DNA of 64,000 nucleotides from Pontibacter sp. G13 (GTDB lineage Bacteria; Bacteroidota; Bacteroidia; J057): NCBI RefSeq assembly GCF_031851795.1, contig NZ_CP134696.1, positions 4,856,501 to 4,920,500 of the forward strand, read 5' to 3'. Shown piece by piece: positions 17,857 to 26,046 of this stretch (position 1 is its first letter; each line of letters starts with the position of its first letter). The notes under the pieces were generated by a model. It saw only the letters and a program-made list of their open reading frames with translations, ran no database searches and was not told where the DNA came from. The position numbers and the translations under genes were made by a program.

Positions 17857-18834
17857 ATGGCTTACTTTAACTCTCCCATTTCCGTGCCCCGGACATTTCG
17901 CCTGTTGTTTGCTGGGTTTGTCGCCGTGGGAATGCTGATCTCCGGATGTTCACCTGATGACAATCTGGACGACTTGATCCCCGAAGACCAAGCTCCTGCC
18001 ATCACAATCGTAGCTCCCACCAACACCCGCCTCCTTGAGCAGAGCGGACAATTGGTTACGGTATCCTTCCGGATGGCAGACCAAGAGGCGCTGAGACTGT
18101 TCCGTGCGGTTCCTACCATCTACGATCCAAACGGCAATGAAATCGGAACCATGCCGAATATGGATACCGATCTCGCAGGTACCAATGTCGATTTCGACTT
18201 CCAGTTTATCACTCCCCTCCTGCCCGGTTACAGCAAGGTCAAGTACACTTGCTATGCGATTGACTCCAAAGGCGCTTTTGCTTCCGCAGAATTTTGGGTG
18301 ACCATTCTCCCGAATCCTTCCGATCCTCCGATCTACGAAGTATTGGAATATCAGGGAGATTCAGTCATGAACCCTTTTGATGAGATCAACCACGCCTTCA
18401 ACTTCTCCGCTCGTCGTCTGCTGCCTGCTCCAGGTGAAGATGCAGCATCGTTGGTGTTGGAAATGGATATCGCCACCGAATTGGAAGGCTCTGCCTTGGG
18501 ATTCTGGCGTCCATTCCTGTACTCTCCCAACAACGACCAGTTGGGCTTGGATTCTGTCTTTGTAGTGACCAATCCTGAGAAATTCAACTACGAGGAAGCC
18601 ACTTACCAGACGATCTTCGAAGCATTCTTCTCCGATCCTGCTCCAGCTACTCGGACTCCTGAGTTGCTCGGATCTGGTGGAGTGATCTTGCACGAGTATG
18701 TGATCATCCGCTTGACCAAAGCACCTGCGCCTCAATTCGCAGTCATGAAGATCACAGGCGGATTTGACGATGGTACAGGCCTCGGAAAAACAACCGACCA
18801 GTTGTACTTCGACTACAAAGTGACCAGCCCCTAA
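17857..18834 (+). CDS. Putative lipoprotein with Ig-like N-terminal domain
   Basis: 325 residues from ATG 17857. The signal peptide ends with the lipobox LISGCS (Cys near residue 30), followed by an acidic stretch (PDDNLDDLIPED) typical of surface-exported Bacteroidota lipoproteins. A beta-rich domain with an Ig/cadherin-like feel follows (APAITIVAPTNTRLLEQSGQLVTVSFRMAD ... AIDSKGAFASAEFWVTILP), then a C-terminal domain of unknown type. The longer frame from 17809 adds an N-terminus without signal character. The role is unknown; surface location is inferred from the acidic post-Cys motif. Confidence 0.75.
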   Translation: MAYFNSPISVPRTFRLLFAGFVAVGMLISGCSPDDNLDDLIPEDQAPAITIVAPTNTRLLEQSGQLVTVSFRMADQEALRLFRAVPTIYDPNGNEIGTMPNMDTDLAGTNVDFDFQFITPLLPGYSKVKYTCYAIDSKGAFASAEFWVTILPNPSDPPIYEVLEYQGDSVMNPFDEINHAFNFSARRLLPAPGEDAASLVLEMDIATELEGSALGFWRPFLYSPNNDQLGLDSVFVVTNPEKFNYEEATYQTIFEAFFSDPAPATRTPELLGSGGVILHEYVIIRLTKAPAPQFAVMKITGGFDDGTGLGKTTDQLYFDYKVTSP

Positions 18835-18905
18835 TTAGGACGCTGAATACTGGATAGAAATACATCGGGATTCAACTGCCCGATCTCTGAAAAAGAACTA
18901 ATATA

Positions 18906-18929
18906 AAGGTCCACACTTCGTGGACCTTT
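18906..18929 (+). terminator. Terminator between lipoprotein and methyltransferase genes
   Basis: AAGGTCCAC pairs with GTGGACCTT and a T run follows. The run ends only eight bases before the methyltransferase ATG at 18937, so the hairpin could also influence expression of that gene. Confidence 0.8.
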
Positions 18930-18936
18930 TTTGCTT

Positions 18937-19722
18937 ATGCCCTATTTACCCATCATTCCCTTTATCCGCCATCAATGGCATTCCGCTGGTGTGAAACAGT
19001 GCACTGGCGACCTCTTGGAATCCTTTTATCGTCAGGTGCTTCATGGATCGTCTTCCGATCAGGGAGCCGAAATTGAAGCCTACCGAAAACTGCTGGCCAA
19101 GAGAACGGATCAGATTCCCGTCAAGGATTGGGGAGCTGGAGAGGATGGGATACCCATCGATCACCGAATGGCGGTGGTGGGTAAATTGGCTCAAAAAGCC
19201 TCCCGAGGAAGGAAAGAGGGGGAGTTGCTCATGCGCTTGGTCCAGACTTTCCAGCCTGAAAGAATCCTTGAGTTTGGGACACATCTGGGGATATCGGGGC
19301 TATACCTGCTGGCCGGTAACCCAGAGGTGGAATTGACCACGATGGAAGGTGATCCTGCCACTGCCCAAATCGCCACAGAGACCTTTGCGCAATTTGATGT
19401 TGCACCGCGCAGATTCATCGGGCCATTTGATCGGTTGCTAGAACAAGAGGTGAATCTAGCGGAACTCCGTCCTGACTTGGTATTTGTGGATGGAAACCAC
19501 CGCTATGAAGCTACGGTGAGATATTTTGAGCAATTGTTGCCGCATGTTCCTGCGGGAGCGATCCTCGTGTTTGACGACATCAATTGGTCGCCCGGTATGC
19601 AAATGGCTTGGGCCGAAATCATCCAGCATCCGCAAGTCTCCATCAGCATCGATCTGTTTTGGATGGGTATCTGCTTTGTGAAAACGCAGCATCCCAAGAA
19701 ACAGGTCCGGTTCCGGTTTTAG
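18937..19722 (+). CDS. Class I SAM-dependent methyltransferase
   Basis: 261 residues from ATG 18937. The nucleotide-binding signature is RILEFGTHLGISGLYLL (motif I), with the acidic TTMEGDP (motif II) and DLVFVDGNHRYEATVRYFE at the position of the metal/catalytic Asp in O-methyltransferase-like (Methyltransf_24) proteins, followed by GAILVFDDINW. The substrate is unknown. The gene begins directly after a terminator hairpin, so its own promoter is not evident. Its stop overlaps the stop of the convergent membrane-protein gene by three bases. Confidence 0.82.
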   Translation: MPYLPIIPFIRHQWHSAGVKQCTGDLLESFYRQVLHGSSSDQGAEIEAYRKLLAKRTDQIPVKDWGAGEDGIPIDHRMAVVGKLAQKASRGRKEGELLMRLVQTFQPERILEFGTHLGISGLYLLAGNPEVELTTMEGDPATAQIATETFAQFDVAPRRFIGPFDRLLEQEVNLAELRPDLVFVDGNHRYEATVRYFEQLLPHVPAGAILVFDDINWSPGMQMAWAEIIQHPQVSISIDLFWMGICFVKTQHPKKQVRFRF

Positions 19723-20207
19723 GAGGAAATGGGCGTGCCTGTGGTCTGATGAATCAATTTGACGACCCGCTCGATCCGATAGCGATCCTGAAAATACGTG
19801 GTGGTCATGGGGATCCACGTTCCATCGATCTGGAATTCCACGCGATATTTGGAGACGCCGCCTTTTTCTTGGGTCGCCAATCGGCAACGCTTGATTTCGG
19901 TGAAAGGAGCTTGTACATCTTCCACGAGCTTGACCCCTTTGTAGCGCTTGAAAGAGAATCGCGATTTCTTCAAGTCAAAGTCAGCGATCATCTTTTCGGG
20001 TACCCAAATAGCCACAGCGGCAGCGATCAGGGAGATAATGATGCTTCCGGTATGGGTAAATCGGTAATATGCCTGAGGCCCATATTCTTTGATCGAACTG
20101 AACCAAAGTAGCAATGCCGCAGCCGAAATGGAAATCATGACCATTCGGAAAACAAAGGGCTTCCGTTCGATGACCAAGGAGGTAGGAGTATGTGTGGTGA
20201 TGTCCAT
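19719..20207 (-). CDS. Two-helix membrane protein of unknown function
   Basis: 162 residues from ATG 20207 (MDITTHTPTSLVIERKPF). The longer frame to 20483 runs antisense through the enoyl-CoA hydratase start and is rejected. Two membrane segments lie at about residues 20-40 (VFRMVMISISAAALLLWFSS) and 56-73 (SIIISLIAAAVAIWVPE). A soluble, strand-rich C-terminal half follows (SRFSFKRYKGVKLVEDV, KYRVEFQIDGTWIPMTT), similar in layout to small PH-like membrane proteins. No family is recognised with confidence. Confidence 0.65.
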   Translation of the reverse strand: MDITTHTPTSLVIERKPFVFRMVMISISAAALLLWFSSIKEYGPQAYYRFTHTGSIIISLIAAAVAIWVPEKMIADFDLKKSRFSFKRYKGVKLVEDVQAPFTEIKRCRLATQEKGGVSKYRVEFQIDGTWIPMTTTYFQDRYRIERVVKLIHQTTGTPISS

Positions 20208-20291
20208 AAGCGTAGGCAAATAACGCCAATTTTTATAACTTGTGGGCTTGAAACCCCCAATGATATCCCCCAATCTGTCAATTCTGAACGC

Positions 20292-21071
20292 ATGTACAAT
20301 ACCCTCACCTTCGAATTGAACAACCATATCGCCACCATCACCCTCAATCGGCCAGATACCTACAATGCCTTCAATGAGGAGATGAGTGCGGAATTCATCA
20401 AAGCCCTCAAGCAGTGTCGCAAGGACCCCGAAGTCCGGGTCATCGTCTTGACAGGTGCCGGAAAAGCATTCTGCTCCGGGCAAGACCTCAAGGACGCCAA
20501 AAGCGCGGAAGGCCGTTCCCTCGGTGATTCCGTAGAGCGTCGCTACAATCCTATGATTCGCCTGATTCGCGAGACGGAGAAGCCATTTGTTTGCCGCTTG
20601 AATGGGGTTGCAGCTGGTGCAGGAGCTAGCTTGGCATTGGCGTGTGATTATGTGATCGCATCCAGCAAGGTCAAGATGGTCTGGGCATTTGTGAATATCG
20701 GGCTGGTATTGGATAGCGGCTCATCTTGGTTCCTACCTCGTTTGGTGGGTCATCGCAAGGCGTTTGAGTTGGCGACCTTGGGTGAAAAGATCACCGCTCC
20801 CCAAGCGCTCGAATTGGGTATGGTCAATCAGGTGGTTGAACCTGAGCAATTGGATGAAGCTACCGCCACGATTGCCGGACGTTACGCCAAATCAGCTCCC
20901 AAATCCATCGCATTGATGAAACGCATGCTCAATCGCTCCTTCGAATCCAGCTTGGACGAAATGCTTGAGCAAGAAAAATACAGCCAGGAGATCGCTGGCA
21001 AAACCGCGGACTACAAAGAAGGCGTGCAGGCGTTTGTCGAGAAGCGTCCCGCCGAGTTCACCGGAAAGTAG
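20292..21071 (+). CDS. paaG: Enoyl-CoA hydratase/isomerase, PaaG-like
   Basis: 259 residues from ATG 20292. Crotonase-fold landmarks are GAGKAFCSGQDLKDA (oxyanion-hole segment), LNGVAAGAGASLALACDYVI, and VNIGLVLDSGSSWFLPRLVG, whose Asp matches the PaaG catalytic position. The phrase SLGDSVERRYNPMIRLIRE is also PaaG-like. Family role: isomerisation of ring-epoxidised phenylacetyl-CoA in the phenylacetate pathway. No other paa genes are in the window, so a general enoyl-CoA hydratase in fatty-acid oxidation remains possible. It ends with a hairpin terminator at 21103. Confidence 0.8.
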   Translation: MYNTLTFELNNHIATITLNRPDTYNAFNEEMSAEFIKALKQCRKDPEVRVIVLTGAGKAFCSGQDLKDAKSAEGRSLGDSVERRYNPMIRLIRETEKPFVCRLNGVAAGAGASLALACDYVIASSKVKMVWAFVNIGLVLDSGSSWFLPRLVGHRKAFELATLGEKITAPQALELGMVNQVVEPEQLDEATATIAGRYAKSAPKSIALMKRMLNRSFESSLDEMLEQEKYSQEIAGKTADYKEGVQAFVEKRPAEFTGK

Positions 21072-21102
21072 GACATACAAGAGCCTTTACCATCTCACCG
21101 TA

Positions 21103-21136
21103 ACCGCGCATCGCCTTTGGCAATGGGCGGTTTTTT
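21103..21136 (+). terminator. Terminator after paaG-like gene
   Basis: ACCGCGCATCGCC and GGCAATGGGCGGT pair with two mismatches around a TTT loop, followed by six Ts. Confidence 0.75.
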
Positions 21137-21163
21137 GTGGTTTTGCGGAGGAAGTCATGTTTG

Positions 21164-21395
21164 GTGCGGCTGGCTGGTGTGGCGTGAGCTGCCCGAAGGA
21201 GTAGTCGGTGGAGGCTAGATATCCGCTCTTTGGGATTTCCGGTTGGGAGGGCCCAAAGGTCAAAGATTCCTCGCATTCCACCAACCGGAGCGGCAGCGAA
21301 GTCCGGAGGGAAGCCTCGGATCATGTCCGGGGCAAGCGACCCGGCAACCCATCTGCCAAGTGAGGAATTTGGACCAAGCATGCCGGGGCACGCCC
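21164..21395 (+). repeat. Structured 3'-intergenic element, copy B
   Basis: Sense 5' end GTGCGGCTGGCTGGTGTGGC; 3' end GGGGCACGCCCAAA. Terminal helix CCCGGCA with TGCCGGG; inner helix GTCGGTGGA with TCCACCAAC. It begins 92 nt after the paaG-like stop, just beyond its terminator. Confidence 0.85.
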
Positions 21396-21698
21396 AAATG
21401 AACCTTCATCTCCTCACTGACTTTTTGCGAAAATCCTTAATCTCCCCCATCAGTTTTGGCAAATTTTGCCACTTGGCGGATTGCTCGCTGGATTTTATGC
21501 GGAAATGAGGGCATTCAGACTTCTCAGAAATTGCCGCTCTACGGATTGGTCATTCTTCCAAGCGCGTCTAGGACTGGGCCGTTTATCGCCCGATCGCGCA
21601 TGAGCTACCTTTGAGACATGCAGAAATCGAAGCTTGAGTCGAGCCATCGTCCAAGCGGTCCCTGCAGCACCATTGTCTCAACCTCCAAACAGATTGCT
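21396..21698. other. Intergenic region with promoter-like element
   Basis: About 300 bases between element B and the short signal-peptide frame. A TACCTTTG at 21606-21613 is the only feature recognised. Confidence 0.35.
21606..21613 (+). promoter_or_regulatory. -7 promoter element (TACCTTTG)
   Basis: It fits the Bacteroidota consensus and lies 93 nt before the short frame at 21699, so the region may still be transcribed. Confidence 0.4.
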
Positions 21699-21797
21699 AT
21701 GAAACGCATACATCTTCCCTATTTCCTCCTGATGGCGATGATCATGATTACCTCGGTCAGCCTTCATGGCCAAATGCCGGAGGAATTGCTCTCCTAA
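21699..21797 (+). pseudogene. Signal-peptide remnant or 32-aa secreted peptide
   Basis: The frame encodes an excellent signal peptide (basic MKRIHLPYF, hydrophobic core LLMAMIMITSV, then SLHGQ) but stops seven residues after the expected cleavage site. A promoter-like TACCTTTG precedes it and a weak terminator hairpin (21848-21883) follows. The most likely reading is the 5' end of a decayed exported-protein gene whose body was deleted; a true short secreted peptide is the alternative. An in-frame ATG at 21618 would add 27 residues that lack signal character. Confidence 0.45.
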
Positions 21798-21847
21798 ACT
21801 CATTGCTCCAAAAGCTGACGATTCAATCACCCAACCGTACGTTTCGG

Positions 21848-21883
21848 AAAGGCCCCGCTCACGATTGGTGGGCAGGGCCTTTG
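21848..21883 (+). terminator. Weak terminator-like hairpin
   Basis: AAAGGCCC pairs with GGGCCTTT around a 20-base loop; the T run is short. It lies 50 nt after the short signal-peptide frame. Confidence 0.4.
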
Positions 21884-21903
21884 AATTTGGTGATGGGGGA
21901 TTT

Positions 21904-22117
21904 GGGCGTGTCGAGGCGTGCTGGGGGGATGGCTTGGCGCTTGGCAAAGGAGTCGCCTCGTCAGACCCTTTCGGACTTCGCTAGCGCTTCGGTCGGTGGG
22001 ATGGCGGTGGGTTGAGACTGCGGTTGATGGTTGATGAATAAATCGTTGACCTTGGCAACCTGCTCCGCTTCACCGACTACTCCTTCAGGCTCTTCACGCC
22101 GCATTTGCCAGCCGCAC
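21904..22117 (-). repeat. Structured 3'-intergenic element, copy C
   Basis: Minus-strand sense, beginning GTGCGGCTGGCAAATGCGGC 14 nt after the PD40/VWA gene stop and ending GACACGCCCAAA. Terminal helix CGAGGCG with CGCCTCG, which differs at several positions from other copies yet pairs perfectly; inner helix GTCGGTG with CACCGAC. Confidence 0.85.
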
Positions 22118-22131
22118 ACGGAGATGGAGGG

Positions 22132-24072
22132 CTATCGCTTGACGGCCTTTACCTCCTCCAATAGCGCATAATCGATATTTTCAGGCTCGATGAAGATGCA
22201 GTTTCCGCCACCGCTTTGAGCCAGTCGACTGAGTTCCTCCTGTCGCTTGGGGGCTACTTTCCCGAAGGTGAAGACGCTCAGCTGGATCTGCTTGTTGGAG
22301 TATTTGCTGGCTATGGTATACAACGCCTCGACATCAAAAGATCCATCCGTAGCAATGATGATCCGGTTGTTGCCGCCTTGGATGAAGTGATCCTCCGCCA
22401 ATTTGTAGGCCCGCTTGAGCGCGTTTTTACTTTTGGTCTGGCCGGATGCTTTGAGCTCCTTGATCTTCTTCATAATCTCCTCCGAGTAATGGGCGGATCG
22501 GCCATCTACTACCACCTTGGCATTTCCGGAAAACGCGATCACGGAGATTTGATCTTCCTGACGCATGTGCCCCAACAGCTTGGACAGCGACTTCTGGAGA
22601 AGTGGGAGACGATCTGGTTTTCTCATGGACGCGGAGACATCCAGCAATAGGATGAGATTGTTTTCCGCAACCGCATCGAAAGAATAGTCCAAAGGCTGTG
22701 GCTTAGGGATCGCGGTGGGAGTAGGCTCGGCTTGGACAATGGGCTCCTCGATAGGATCGTCGGTGGTTTCTGTGATTTCGGTAGGGGAACTGGTTGGTTC
22801 CTCGGTGGGTATGGGTTCTGCTTCCGCAATGGGTTCTGCCGGGGCATCAGGTCTGACAGGCCCGATGAGGATATTGGAGGTGACTTGATCGTCTGCGTAC
22901 ACTTTTTCGATGGAAATGCGCTTGCGGACCTTTCGGTAGCCTTCGACGATGATTACCTGATCGATGATTTGGTCGCGATTGGCCAGTTCGACGGAGTATC
23001 TACCCGAGGCATTGGTGGCTATTTTTTTGATGACGCGCTTGGTACGGGCATCGAATAGGATCATTTCTGCTGCGAGTCCCTTCCAGGTCAAGCTATCCCG
23101 AATACTCCCGACCAATGCCAAGGTTGCTTCGACAGGCGCAGGCCGAGCTTCTGGATCTGCGTCCTTGAGATTGGCGTAGAAGATGTCTCCATCTCGGATG
23201 AAATACGCCTCTTCTCCATTCGCAGTGAGGATCAACCCATAGTCATCCCTCGATGAATTGAAGGGCTCCCCTAGATTGACCACGGGACCTGTCGTTCCAT
23301 CTGGATTGAGCGTGGTCTTGAAAATGTCCAAGCCGCCAAATCCACCATATCCTTCCGAGGCGAAGTAAATGGTTTTCCCGTCACCCGCAATGAACACCGA
23401 TCGCTCATCGGCAGGGGTATTGAATGGAAGACGTCTACAGTATGACCAGATTCCTGATATTTTTTGGCTGAGGTAGATGTCCATATTGGCATCGTAGTCT
23501 GGACCTGCCGCTACGAGGAATTTGGATTCGTCATAGGAGATGGACATGCCATCGGTCGCGGGAAGCGTCTTGAAAAATTCGGTGATTCCTCCTCCCATTC
23601 CTCTTCTTACGCCCCATTCACGACCTGATCGCTGGGCCTGATAGTAGGGGCCACCATTGAGGTCCCAGCCGTAATACCAGCTTTGGTAGTAGATCGTATT
23701 GCCGTTGGGGGAGATATTGGGTTCATCCTCTCCGGCAGGAGTATTGATGCCAGAAGGAAGGCAGATCGGGCGTCGCCATTTATCGCCAATTCGCTCTGCC
23801 ATCCAGATGTCCCCATCATATACAGAGTCTCCATCAAAGATCATGGACAATTGGGACCACGGTTGAAGTCCTCTCAAAGACATGAAAAACAGCGTGCTAC
23901 CATCAGGAGAAATGGAGAGGTTGGTCTCTCGACTGGAAGAGTTGAGGATATCAAGGCGCTGAAGGGTGATCTTGCCTTGATGGTCGAGAATGGGCGCTTC
24001 CTGTTGGCCGAATAGCCATATTGGACCACAGATAGCGAGTATGGTGAGAATGAATGGATATCGGAGTTTCAT
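22132..24072 (-). CDS. Exported PD40 beta-propeller protein with C-terminal von Willebrand A domain
   Basis: 646 residues from ATG 24072 (signal peptide MKLRYPFILTILAICGPIWLFGQ); the frame extends 30 residues further without support. Domains in order: WD40-like PD40 repeats (~50-290; ISPDGSTLFFMS, ISPNGNTIYYQS, GDGKTIYFASEGYGGFGGLDIF), a carboxypeptidase-regulatory-like domain (~305-390), a Pro/Glu/Thr-rich linker (~395-445), and a VWA domain (~460-646) with an intact metal site (LLLDVSASM, later IATDGSF). Such proteins occur in Bacteroidota as periplasmic or surface proteins; the role is not established. Element C follows the stop codon by 14 nt. Confidence 0.85.
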   Translation of the reverse strand: MKLRYPFILTILAICGPIWLFGQQEAPILDHQGKITLQRLDILNSSSRETNLSISPDGSTLFFMSLRGLQPWSQLSMIFDGDSVYDGDIWMAERIGDKWRRPICLPSGINTPAGEDEPNISPNGNTIYYQSWYYGWDLNGGPYYQAQRSGREWGVRRGMGGGITEFFKTLPATDGMSISYDESKFLVAAGPDYDANMDIYLSQKISGIWSYCRRLPFNTPADERSVFIAGDGKTIYFASEGYGGFGGLDIFKTTLNPDGTTGPVVNLGEPFNSSRDDYGLILTANGEEAYFIRDGDIFYANLKDADPEARPAPVEATLALVGSIRDSLTWKGLAAEMILFDARTKRVIKKIATNASGRYSVELANRDQIIDQVIIVEGYRKVRKRISIEKVYADDQVTSNILIGPVRPDAPAEPIAEAEPIPTEEPTSSPTEITETTDDPIEEPIVQAEPTPTAIPKPQPLDYSFDAVAENNLILLLDVSASMRKPDRLPLLQKSLSKLLGHMRQEDQISVIAFSGNAKVVVDGRSAHYSEEIMKKIKELKASGQTKSKNALKRAYKLAEDHFIQGGNNRIIIATDGSFDVEALYTIASKYSNKQIQLSVFTFGKVAPKRQEELSRLAQSGGGNCIFIEPENIDYALLEEVKAVKR

Positions 24073-24306
24073 GCGATCTTGATAGATGCAGGTAGTATCA
24101 AAAGGTAGGACGGTAAAGCTTATCGGGAGTCGGCAGTAGCAGGCGCCGTTCCGAAAGCCCAAATTACCTTACCTGTTGGACAATTACCAACGCCTACCAC
24201 CTACCAGAAGTTAAGAAATAACCTGCGAAACAACCAATTCAGCCCAAGATGACACAAATCCTCTCCAGAATGCCATTTTCCGGTTGATGGGGTTGATTCA
24301 TATTCA

Positions 24307-24314
24307 TACCTTTG
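24307..24314 (+). promoter_or_regulatory. kdsB promoter, -7 element (TACCTTTG)
   Basis: TACCTTTG lies 29 nt before the kdsB ATG. A TTG twenty bases upstream gives a well-spaced Bacteroidota -33/-7 pair. Confidence 0.6.
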
Positions 24315-24343
24315 CGGCCTAAAACCAGTACGCTAATTGGCTC

Positions 24344-25078
24344 ATGAAAAAACTCCTTGGTGTCATTCCTGCCCGATATGCCTCTACCCGCTTTCCCGGA
24401 AAGCCGTTGGTGGAGATTCAGGGTGTATCGATGATCCAGCGAGTATATACTCAGTGCCAGCAAGCGGAAGAATTGGACGAAGTCGTGGTGGCTACGGATG
24501 ATGAGCGGATTTTTGAGCATGTCCAGTCGTTTGGCGGGCAGGTCGAGATGACGCGTGAAGCTCATCCATCCGGTACAGACCGAGTGGCCGAAGTCGCAGC
24601 GCGCAGGGCTGATTTTGATTGGGTGATCAACATCCAAGGGGATGAGCCTTTTCTAGATCCAGAGCAGGTGAATCTCCTGGCTCGCATGGTCAAGACGCAT
24701 GGCGGCATTGGTACCTTGGTACGACCCTTGACGGAGGTCGAGCGACTGAATGACCCCAACACGGTCAAAGTCGTGAGAAGCGTCTCAGGAGCGGCGCTCT
24801 ATTTCAGTAGAGCTGCGATTCCGTTTGTACGTGGACGAAATTTGGAAGACTGGTTGACTCAGCAGGACTACTTCGAGCACATTGGGTTGTATGGATTTGA
24901 GCGGAAGGTTTTGCTTGAATTGACCCACTTGGACAAAACTCAACTGGAGCAATCCGAGTCGTTGGAACAGCTCCGATGGTTGGCGCATGGATATCCGATC
25001 CAGACTGCTATTTCGAATCATCGGTCCATATCTATCGACACCCCGGATGACCTCAAACGCGTTTCTTCGGGATTTTGA
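24344..25078 (+). CDS. kdsB: 3-deoxy-manno-octulosonate cytidylyltransferase
   Basis: 244 residues, the family length. Diagnostic motifs: IPARYASTRFPGKPL (nucleotide-binding start), VVATDDERI, HPSGTDRVAEVA, and INIQGDEPFLDPEQV, with RAAIPFVRG close to the active site. It activates KDO with CTP for lipid A core synthesis in the cytoplasm. A promoter with a good -7 element stands 29 nt upstream. The nuoJ start lies 72 nt downstream on the same strand with no terminator visible, so read-through into nuoJKL is possible. Confidence 0.97.
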   Translation: MKKLLGVIPARYASTRFPGKPLVEIQGVSMIQRVYTQCQQAEELDEVVVATDDERIFEHVQSFGGQVEMTREAHPSGTDRVAEVAARRADFDWVINIQGDEPFLDPEQVNLLARMVKTHGGIGTLVRPLTEVERLNDPNTVKVVRSVSGAALYFSRAAIPFVRGRNLEDWLTQQDYFEHIGLYGFERKVLLELTHLDKTQLEQSESLEQLRWLAHGYPIQTAISNHRSISIDTPDDLKRVSSGF

Positions 25079-25150
25079 AACGCTCAACTGGATATTTGAA
25101 AATAAAATCCCATTTTTACATATTGAAAGAAACATTCATCAGTTGAACAC

Positions 25151-25669
25151 ATGAGCGAAATTACCGTACAGACGCTGCTTTTCTGGACTTTTGGCATCAT
25201 GGCCATTGCAGGCGGAATCGGCTTGCTGTTCAACCGGAGTCCCATTTACGCCGCCCTCTCGCTGGTGGTGAATTTCTTCTCCCTTGCGGGCTTGTATCTG
25301 TCTTTGCAGGCTGAGTTTTTGGCTGCGATTCAGGTATTGGTATATGCAGGAGCGATCATGGTATTGGTCTTGTTTGTGATCATGCTGTTGAATCTGGAGG
25401 AAGAGCAGGGGGTTCTGGAATTCAACTCCCGAAGGATATTGGCGTTTCTCTTGGGATTTGCCTTCATCGCGGAGATGATGTACGTCATGCGAGAATTCAG
25501 CGATCGCACACGATATGCGTTGGCTGAGGACTTTGCCTATGGACAAGTCGAGCCTATCGGCGAAAAGTTGATGACGGATTACCTCTTCCCTTTTGAGATG
25601 ATTTCCGTGATTCTCCTCGCTGCATTGATCGGTGCCATTGTCGTGGCGCGCAAACACACCTACCAATAA
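25151..25669 (+). CDS. nuoJ: NADH-quinone oxidoreductase subunit J
   Basis: 172 residues with five hydrophobic segments. NuoJ hallmarks: FWTFGIMAIAGGIGLLFNRSPIYAALSLVVNFFSLAGLYLSL, then EFLAAIQVLVYAGAIMVLVLFVIMLL, the most conserved part, containing the pi-bulge helix region. It is a membrane subunit of respiratory complex I and links the Q-module to the antiporter-like subunits. It is followed after 32 nt by nuoK. Confidence 0.96.
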   Translation: MSEITVQTLLFWTFGIMAIAGGIGLLFNRSPIYAALSLVVNFFSLAGLYLSLQAEFLAAIQVLVYAGAIMVLVLFVIMLLNLEEEQGVLEFNSRRILAFLLGFAFIAEMMYVMREFSDRTRYALAEDFAYGQVEPIGEKLMTDYLFPFEMISVILLAALIGAIVVARKHTYQ

Positions 25670-25701
25670 GCCGGACCGTTTCACACAACTTCAGTTTTCT
25701 C

Positions 25702-26016
25702 ATGGAATTTTTGACTCCCAATACATATTCCTACCTCACCGTCGCCCTGATCATGTTTACTCTGGGTGCCATCGGGGTGATGACTCGTAGAAACGGCATC
25801 GTGGTATTCATGTGTATCGAATTGATGCTCAATGCCGTCAACCTCTCACTGGTGACTTTTTCCCGCATGCACAATGATGCAAATGGCTCCATGCTGGTAT
25901 TCTTTGTCATGTGTGTCGCCGCCGCCGAAGCCGTTGTAGGACTCGCGGTCATCATTGCACTCTTCCGGAACAAACTCGATATCGACATCAACAACGTGAA
26001 CATATTCAAGTGGTAA
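25702..26016 (+). CDS. nuoK: NADH-quinone oxidoreductase subunit K
   Basis: 104 residues, three membrane helices. Diagnostic stretches: YLTVALIMFTLGAIGVMTRRNGIVVFMCIELMLNAVNL, with the conserved proton-path Glu in CIELMLNAVN, and VAAAEAVVGLAVIIALFR with the second conserved Glu. It sits between nuoJ and nuoL with short gaps (32 and 30 nt), a co-transcribed cluster. Confidence 0.97.
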   Translation: MEFLTPNTYSYLTVALIMFTLGAIGVMTRRNGIVVFMCIELMLNAVNLSLVTFSRMHNDANGSMLVFFVMCVAAAEAVVGLAVIIALFRNKLDIDINNVNIFKW

Positions 26017-26046
26017 TCCACTGAGTATGCCTCAACATACGCGTAC

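Noticed and set aside
19719-20483. Extended 254-residue version of the two-helix membrane protein
   Set aside because: The extra 92 residues run antisense through the start of the enoyl-CoA hydratase gene; the ATG at 20207 gives a normal start.
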